16,772 bases of DNA from UCB2 sp964475735 (GTDB lineage Bacteria > Chloroflexota > Dehalococcoidia > Tepidiformales > Tepidiformaceae): the NCBI GenBank assembly GCA_964475735.1, contig CAYYYI010000053.1:1-16772 (forward strand), read 5' to 3'. The notes beneath the pieces are model-generated. The model saw only the letters and a program-made list of their open reading frames with translations. It ran no database searches and was not told the DNA's origin. A program made the translations under genes and the position numbers. This document shows positions 14,140 to 16,772 of the stretch, piece by piece; positions within the stretch are counted from its first letter, which is position 1, and each line of letters begins with the position of its first letter.

Positions 14140-14986
14140 GCCGCCCCCCCCAGCTGAAGTCGCGCGCGCTGTCGCCATTGCGCTTGAGGAAGACCGCGCG
14201 CTCGAGGACATCACCACTCTGATCACCGTCCCGGCGGGACTCGTTGGGCGTGGCACGTTTGTCGTGCGTCAGCGGGGCGTCGTCGCGGGACTGCAGGTGG
14301 CCGCCGAGGCGTTCCGCCAACTGGACGCCAGGGTGGTTTTCGAGCCGCGCGCGAACGAGGGTGGCGACGTTGAGCCCGGGCAAACGCTGGCGCTAGTGGA
14401 GGGCCCGGTTCGCGCGATCCTGCAGGGAGAACGGGTGGCTTTGAACTTCCTGCAGCGGCTTTCGGGGGTGGCGACCCTCACGCGAGCGTTTGTGGAGGCC
14501 GTTGCGGGAACGAACGCGGTCATACTCGACACGCGCAAGACAACGCCCGGTTTGCGAGCACTGGAGAAGTACGCTGTCCGCTGCGGGGGTGGCACGAACC
14601 ACCGCAGCAACCTCGCCGCCATGGCGATGATCAAGGACAACCACCGCGAAGCGCTGGCGCGGGAGGGCCGGAGCCTCGCCGAGGCTGTGGCGGCGATTCG
14701 CGCCGCCGCACCCGGCGTGCCGGTTGAGATAGAAATCGACGATCTCGGCCAACTGGAAGGAGCCCTTGCCGCGCGGCCAGAGTGGGTGCTGCTGGACAAC
14801 ATGGCGCCGGACAGGATGCGGGAAGCGGACCGGTTGACTGCCGGGCGAGCGAAGTTGGAGGCGAGCGGCGGGGTCACGCGCGCAACGGTTGCAGCGATAG
14901 CCGCGACCGGCGTGGACGCGATCTCCGTGGGCGCCCTGACGCACAGCGCCCCGGCCCTCGACATCAGCCTCGAACTTGCCTTCTGA
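14129..14986 (+). CDS. nadC: Nicotinate-nucleotide pyrophosphorylase (quinolinate phosphoribosyltransferase)
   Basis: The protein has 285 residues from GTG 14129. It joins quinolinate with phosphoribosyl pyrophosphate to give nicotinate mononucleotide and CO2. Family motifs are EEDRALEDITT near the N-terminus, ERVALNFLQRLSGVATLT, ILDTRKTTPGLRALEKYAVRCGGGTNHR, MIKDNH, the EIEIDD acidic strand, LLDNM and LEASGGV ahead of VDAISVGALTHS. GTG 14129 overlaps the nadB stop by 11 bases; ATG 14093 in the same frame would add 12 residues and overlap more. I prefer the GTG because the family normally begins close to the EEDxxxxDITT helix. It ends 18 bases before the convergent SDR gene. Confidence 0.95.
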   Translation: MPIEPPPPAEVARAVAIALEEDRALEDITTLITVPAGLVGRGTFVVRQRGVVAGLQVAAEAFRQLDARVVFEPRANEGGDVEPGQTLALVEGPVRAILQGERVALNFLQRLSGVATLTRAFVEAVAGTNAVILDTRKTTPGLRALEKYAVRCGGGTNHRSNLAAMAMIKDNHREALAREGRSLAEAVAAIRAAAPGVPVEIEIDDLGQLEGALAARPEWVLLDNMAPDRMREADRLTAGRAKLEASGGVTRATVAAIAATGVDAISVGALTHSAPALDISLELAF

Positions 14987-15004
14987 GGCGCCCTGCGCCA
15001 CCCG

Positions 15005-15799
15005 TCAGTTCATGCGGATGCCGCCATCGACGTTGAGCGACTGGCCCGTGATGTTGCGGGCCTGCTCCGATGCAAGGAACGCCACCGCGTGACCGATGTC
15101 CTCGGGGAACTGTTCGCGGCGAAGCGGGCAGTTGGACTGCAGGTAGCCTTCGAAGACGCGGCGGCGCTCAACAACCTCGGGAGAGGCATTACCGGCGAGC
15201 GCGGCTTCGAGCCCGCGCCACATGTCGGTCCAGAGCAATCCCGGGCAGACTGCATTCACGTTGATGTTCGAGGGCCCCAATTCGGCCGCAAGCGATTGGG
15301 TGACGCTGATGGCGCCAGCTTTCGAGGCCCCATAATGCGCGAGGCCCACACCGCCAACCCGGCCCGCGATTGAAGCTATGTTGACGATCTTCCCGCCTCC
15401 ATTCGCCTTGAAGTGGGGCACGAGCGCGCTCGACATGGTCCAGATGGCCCGCAGGTTCACCCGGTAGCAGGCATCCCAGTCCTCGATGGTGAGCTTCGAG
15501 GCAGCAACGTTGTCGCCGGCGACACCCGCGTTGTTCACCAGGATGTCCACCCGCCCCAATCCTTCGACGGCCGCCGCGACGCCGTCCTCCGCGGATGCGG
15601 GATCGGAGACGTCCGTACGAATGACAAGCGCCCTTCGGCCCAAAGCGCGGACTTCATCCGCCGTGCGGTTGGCATTTTCGAGGTCGAGGTCGAGGATGGC
15701 GATATCGGCGCCATCCTCCGCGAGAACGAGTGTGATGCCACGGCCAATGCCCCTGCCACCCCCGGTGACGATCGCTGCCTTTCCTTCGAGCCGGCCCAT
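15005..15799 (-). CDS. SDR-family NAD(P)-dependent oxidoreductase
   Basis: The protein has 264 residues from ATG 15799, with GGAGGG about six bases upstream. It is a classical short-chain dehydrogenase/reductase: TGGGRGIG (12-19) binds the cofactor, NNAG is at 89-92, catalytic Asn115 lies in the helix, Ser143 in NIASIAG, and Tyr156-x3-Lys160 is in YGASK. Acidic residues after the second strand (ILDLD, 36-40) suggest NAD rather than NADP. The C-terminal GQSLNVDGGIRMN is typical of FabG-like members. The substrate cannot be deduced. FabG-like ketoacyl reductase and sugar or hydroxyacyl dehydrogenases remain options. It is convergent with nadC and divergent from the small YjfB-like gene. Confidence 0.9.
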   Translation of the reverse strand: MGRLEGKAAIVTGGGRGIGRGITLVLAEDGADIAILDLDLENANRTADEVRALGRRALVIRTDVSDPASAEDGVAAAVEGLGRVDILVNNAGVAGDNVAASKLTIEDWDACYRVNLRAIWTMSSALVPHFKANGGGKIVNIASIAGRVGGVGLAHYGASKAGAISVTQSLAAELGPSNINVNAVCPGLLWTDMWRGLEAALAGNASPEVVERRRVFEGYLQSNCPLRREQFPEDIGHAVAFLASEQARNITGQSLNVDGGIRMN

Positions 15800-15927
15800 G
15801 GTTCCCTCCAAACGTTGATGGCGCGGAGGATACCAGCACTGGCCAGAACCTGTACGGTTCCCGGCTCCACTTGCCGGAAACCGCACAACAACATGGCATG
15901 CACTTCAGGCGGGCCTGCGCCACTTCG

Positions 15928-16122
15928 ATGATCGTTCTGATGAACATGCTTAGCAGGCTTGCGCCAACTTCGGTCCCGGCCGACCCATTCGCCAACCTCC
16001 AGGCCGCATCGCAGTTCCTGGTCGCGAAGAAAGCTATCGAACTGCAAGCGGCGACGGGAATGGCGATCGTGCAGCAACTACTCGACCCGGCGGTGGGCCA
16101 GAAGCTGGACTTCCGCGCCTGA
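15928..16122 (+). CDS. Small YjfB-like protein (putative motility family), tentative
   Basis: This 64-residue frame begins MIVLMNMLSRLAP. The second half, SQFLVAKKAIELQAATGMAIVQQLL and ending GQKLDFRA, resembles the YjfB-like family of about 60 residues: a central helix with lysines and glutamines and a Gly-x-x-Leu-Asp-x-Arg end. YjfB proteins are called putative motility proteins from their context in Bacillus, but their function is not known. Starts at 15928, 15940 and 15946, and farther up at 15898 and 15871, are all possible, and none has a convincing ribosome binding site. No flagellar or pilus gene is nearby. It lies between the divergent SDR gene and a hairpin-rich gap. The family match is from memory of pattern only. 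Confidence 0.5.
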   Translation: MIVLMNMLSRLAPTSVPADPFANLQAASQFLVAKKAIELQAATGMAIVQQLLDPAVGQKLDFRA

Positions 16123-16126
16123 CGGG

Positions 16127-16222
16127 GCGCGTTACGCGCGTTGGGCGCCGGGGCAAGACGTCCCGGCGCCTGGCGCCAGGCAAGTGCCAGGGGCCCGATG
16201 TGCGGCCCGCGGCCCTTCGCGG
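16127..16222 (+). repeat. Cluster of inverted repeats between the YjfB-like gene and fumarase
   Basis: Four hairpin-capable elements lie in under 100 bases: GCGCG/CGCGC (16127-16139, loop TTA); GGCGCCGGG/CCCGGCGCC (16144-16152 with 16162-16170, extendable to 11 bp); the self-complementary decamer CTGGCGCCAG (16170-16179), whose left half can also pair with GCCAG at 16186; and CCGCG/CGCGG (16207-16222). None is followed by a U tract. The second may still terminate the upstream transcript; the rest may shape the fumarase leader. Confidence 0.45.
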
Positions 16223-16281
16223 TACCCTCTGAGAATCAGCGGCCGGGCTCGCTCCGCGGCCCGCCGGGCAGGGAACCGCCA

Positions 16282-16772
16282 ATGAGAGAGATCCCCGCGT
16301 CGGCTATCACCGATGCCATCGCGAAGCTCGCCGTGGAGGCGACACACTTCCTCCCGGAGGACGTCGAAAGCGCGATCCGTGGCGCGCGGGCGACCGAGAA
16401 GTCGCCCCTGGCCGTCCAGGTTATCGACGAGATCCTCGAGAATGCCGTGATCGCCCGCGAGCGGATGCTGCCGCTCTGCCAGGACACGGGCACCGCCGTG
16501 GTCCATGTGGAACTGGGCCAGGATGTGCACGTCACCGGCGGCTACGTGGTGGACGCCATCAACGAGGGCATTCGCCGGGGCTACGGAGAGGGCTACCTCC
16601 GCAAGTCCATCGCCGCCCGCCCGTTCAGCGCACGCACCAACACCGGCGACAACACCCCGGGCGTCATACACTTCGAAGTCGTCCCTGGTGACGAGCTGAA
16701 GTTGATGTTCATGCCCAAGGGCGGCGGCTGCGAGAACATGTCGCGCTACCAGAACTTCCTCCCCGGCATGGG
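16282..16772 (+). CDS. Class I fumarate hydratase alpha subunit, N-terminal part (cut by window edge)
   Basis: 163 full codons are visible from ATG 16282. The sequence matches the alpha subunit (or N-terminal domain) of the oxygen-sensitive iron-sulfur fumarases, which interconvert fumarate and malate in the TCA cycle. Cys66 in LPLCQDTGTA and Cys150 in PKGGGCENMSR are two of the three [4Fe-4S] ligands; the third lies beyond the edge. EGYLRKSIAARPFSARTNTGDNTPG is also typical. The related L-tartrate dehydratase alpha subunit is an alternative, but fumarase is more likely in general. AGGGA about ten bases upstream serves as ribosome binding site. A 159-bp gap rich in inverted repeats precedes the gene. 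Confidence 0.92.
   Translation, partial: MREIPASAITDAIAKLAVEATHFLPEDVESAIRGARATEKSPLAVQVIDEILENAVIARERMLPLCQDTGTAVVHVELGQDVHVTGGYVVDAINEGIRRGYGEGYLRKSIAARPFSARTNTGDNTPGVIHFEVVPGDELKLMFMPKGGGCENMSRYQNFLPGM

Noticed and set aside
12520..14256. A 578-codon open frame on the minus strand
   Set aside because: It is antisense to nadB, whose FAD-binding and active-site motifs are unmistakable; the antisense translation is arginine/glycine-rich without motifs.

Overview
The window is a gene-dense, high-GC stretch of bacterial chromosome. Genes lie on both strands, gaps are short, and GTG and TTG starts are common. The gene set suggests a Chloroflexota bacterium, perhaps of the Dehalococcoidia/Tepidiforma type: a split methylmalonyl-CoA mutase, a cytidylate kinase-like protein with no lid domain, small orphan lipoproteins with Cys-Gly-rich N-termini, and a two-part class I fumarase. 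This placement is an inference from gene style, not a phylogeny. I see no rRNA, tRNA, CRISPR array, insertion sequence or prophage.

Layout. 1-1062 (minus) is the N-terminal part of a methylmalonyl-CoA mutase large subunit, cut by the window edge. A 254-bp gap with a minus promoter and two RNA-like hairpins separates it from a plus-strand tandem HD-GYP protein (1317-2663). A hairpin follows, then a cytidylate kinase-like gene (2813-3448) whose 3' end overlaps a lipoprotein gene (to 4002). A divergent pair comes next: an FMN split-barrel protein (4014-4625, minus) and a MocR-type GntR/aminotransferase regulator (4723-6201, plus). The regulator ends tail to tail, sharing four bases, with a membrane PH-domain protein (6198-7136, minus), which overlaps the end of the upstream branched-chain aminotransferase gene ilvE (7103-8029, minus). 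A small lipoprotein gene (8124-8570, minus) precedes ilvE.

From 12469 down to 8635 runs a tight minus-strand cluster: peptide deformylase, a LOG/TIGR00725-type protein, enolase, a DinB-family protein and a helical protein of unknown function. Gaps are 3, 3, 17 and 2 bases, so the five genes are probably one operon. Divergent from it are nadB and nadC (12616-14986, plus), two steps of de novo NAD synthesis. A near-perfect 25-bp palindrome sits over the likely nadB -10 box. An SDR oxidoreductase (15005-15799, minus), a small YjfB-like protein (15928-16122, plus), a 159-bp gap full of inverted repeats, and the start of a class I fumarate hydratase alpha subunit (16282 to the edge, plus) complete the window.

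Most of the window is housekeeping metabolism: propionate/methylmalonate, branched-chain amino acids, glycolysis, NAD, the TCA cycle and N-terminal protein maturation. I found no defence island, biosynthetic cluster or mobile system. The most interesting signals are cis-regulatory: the nadB palindrome, a terminator-like hairpin just before the mutase start, a stem-loop covering the HD-GYP ribosome binding site, and an inverted repeat in the MocR promoter. Protein oddities include the tandem HD-GYP protein with one decayed domain, an arginine/proline-rich tail on enolase, and a lipoprotein gene with no convincing start codon.
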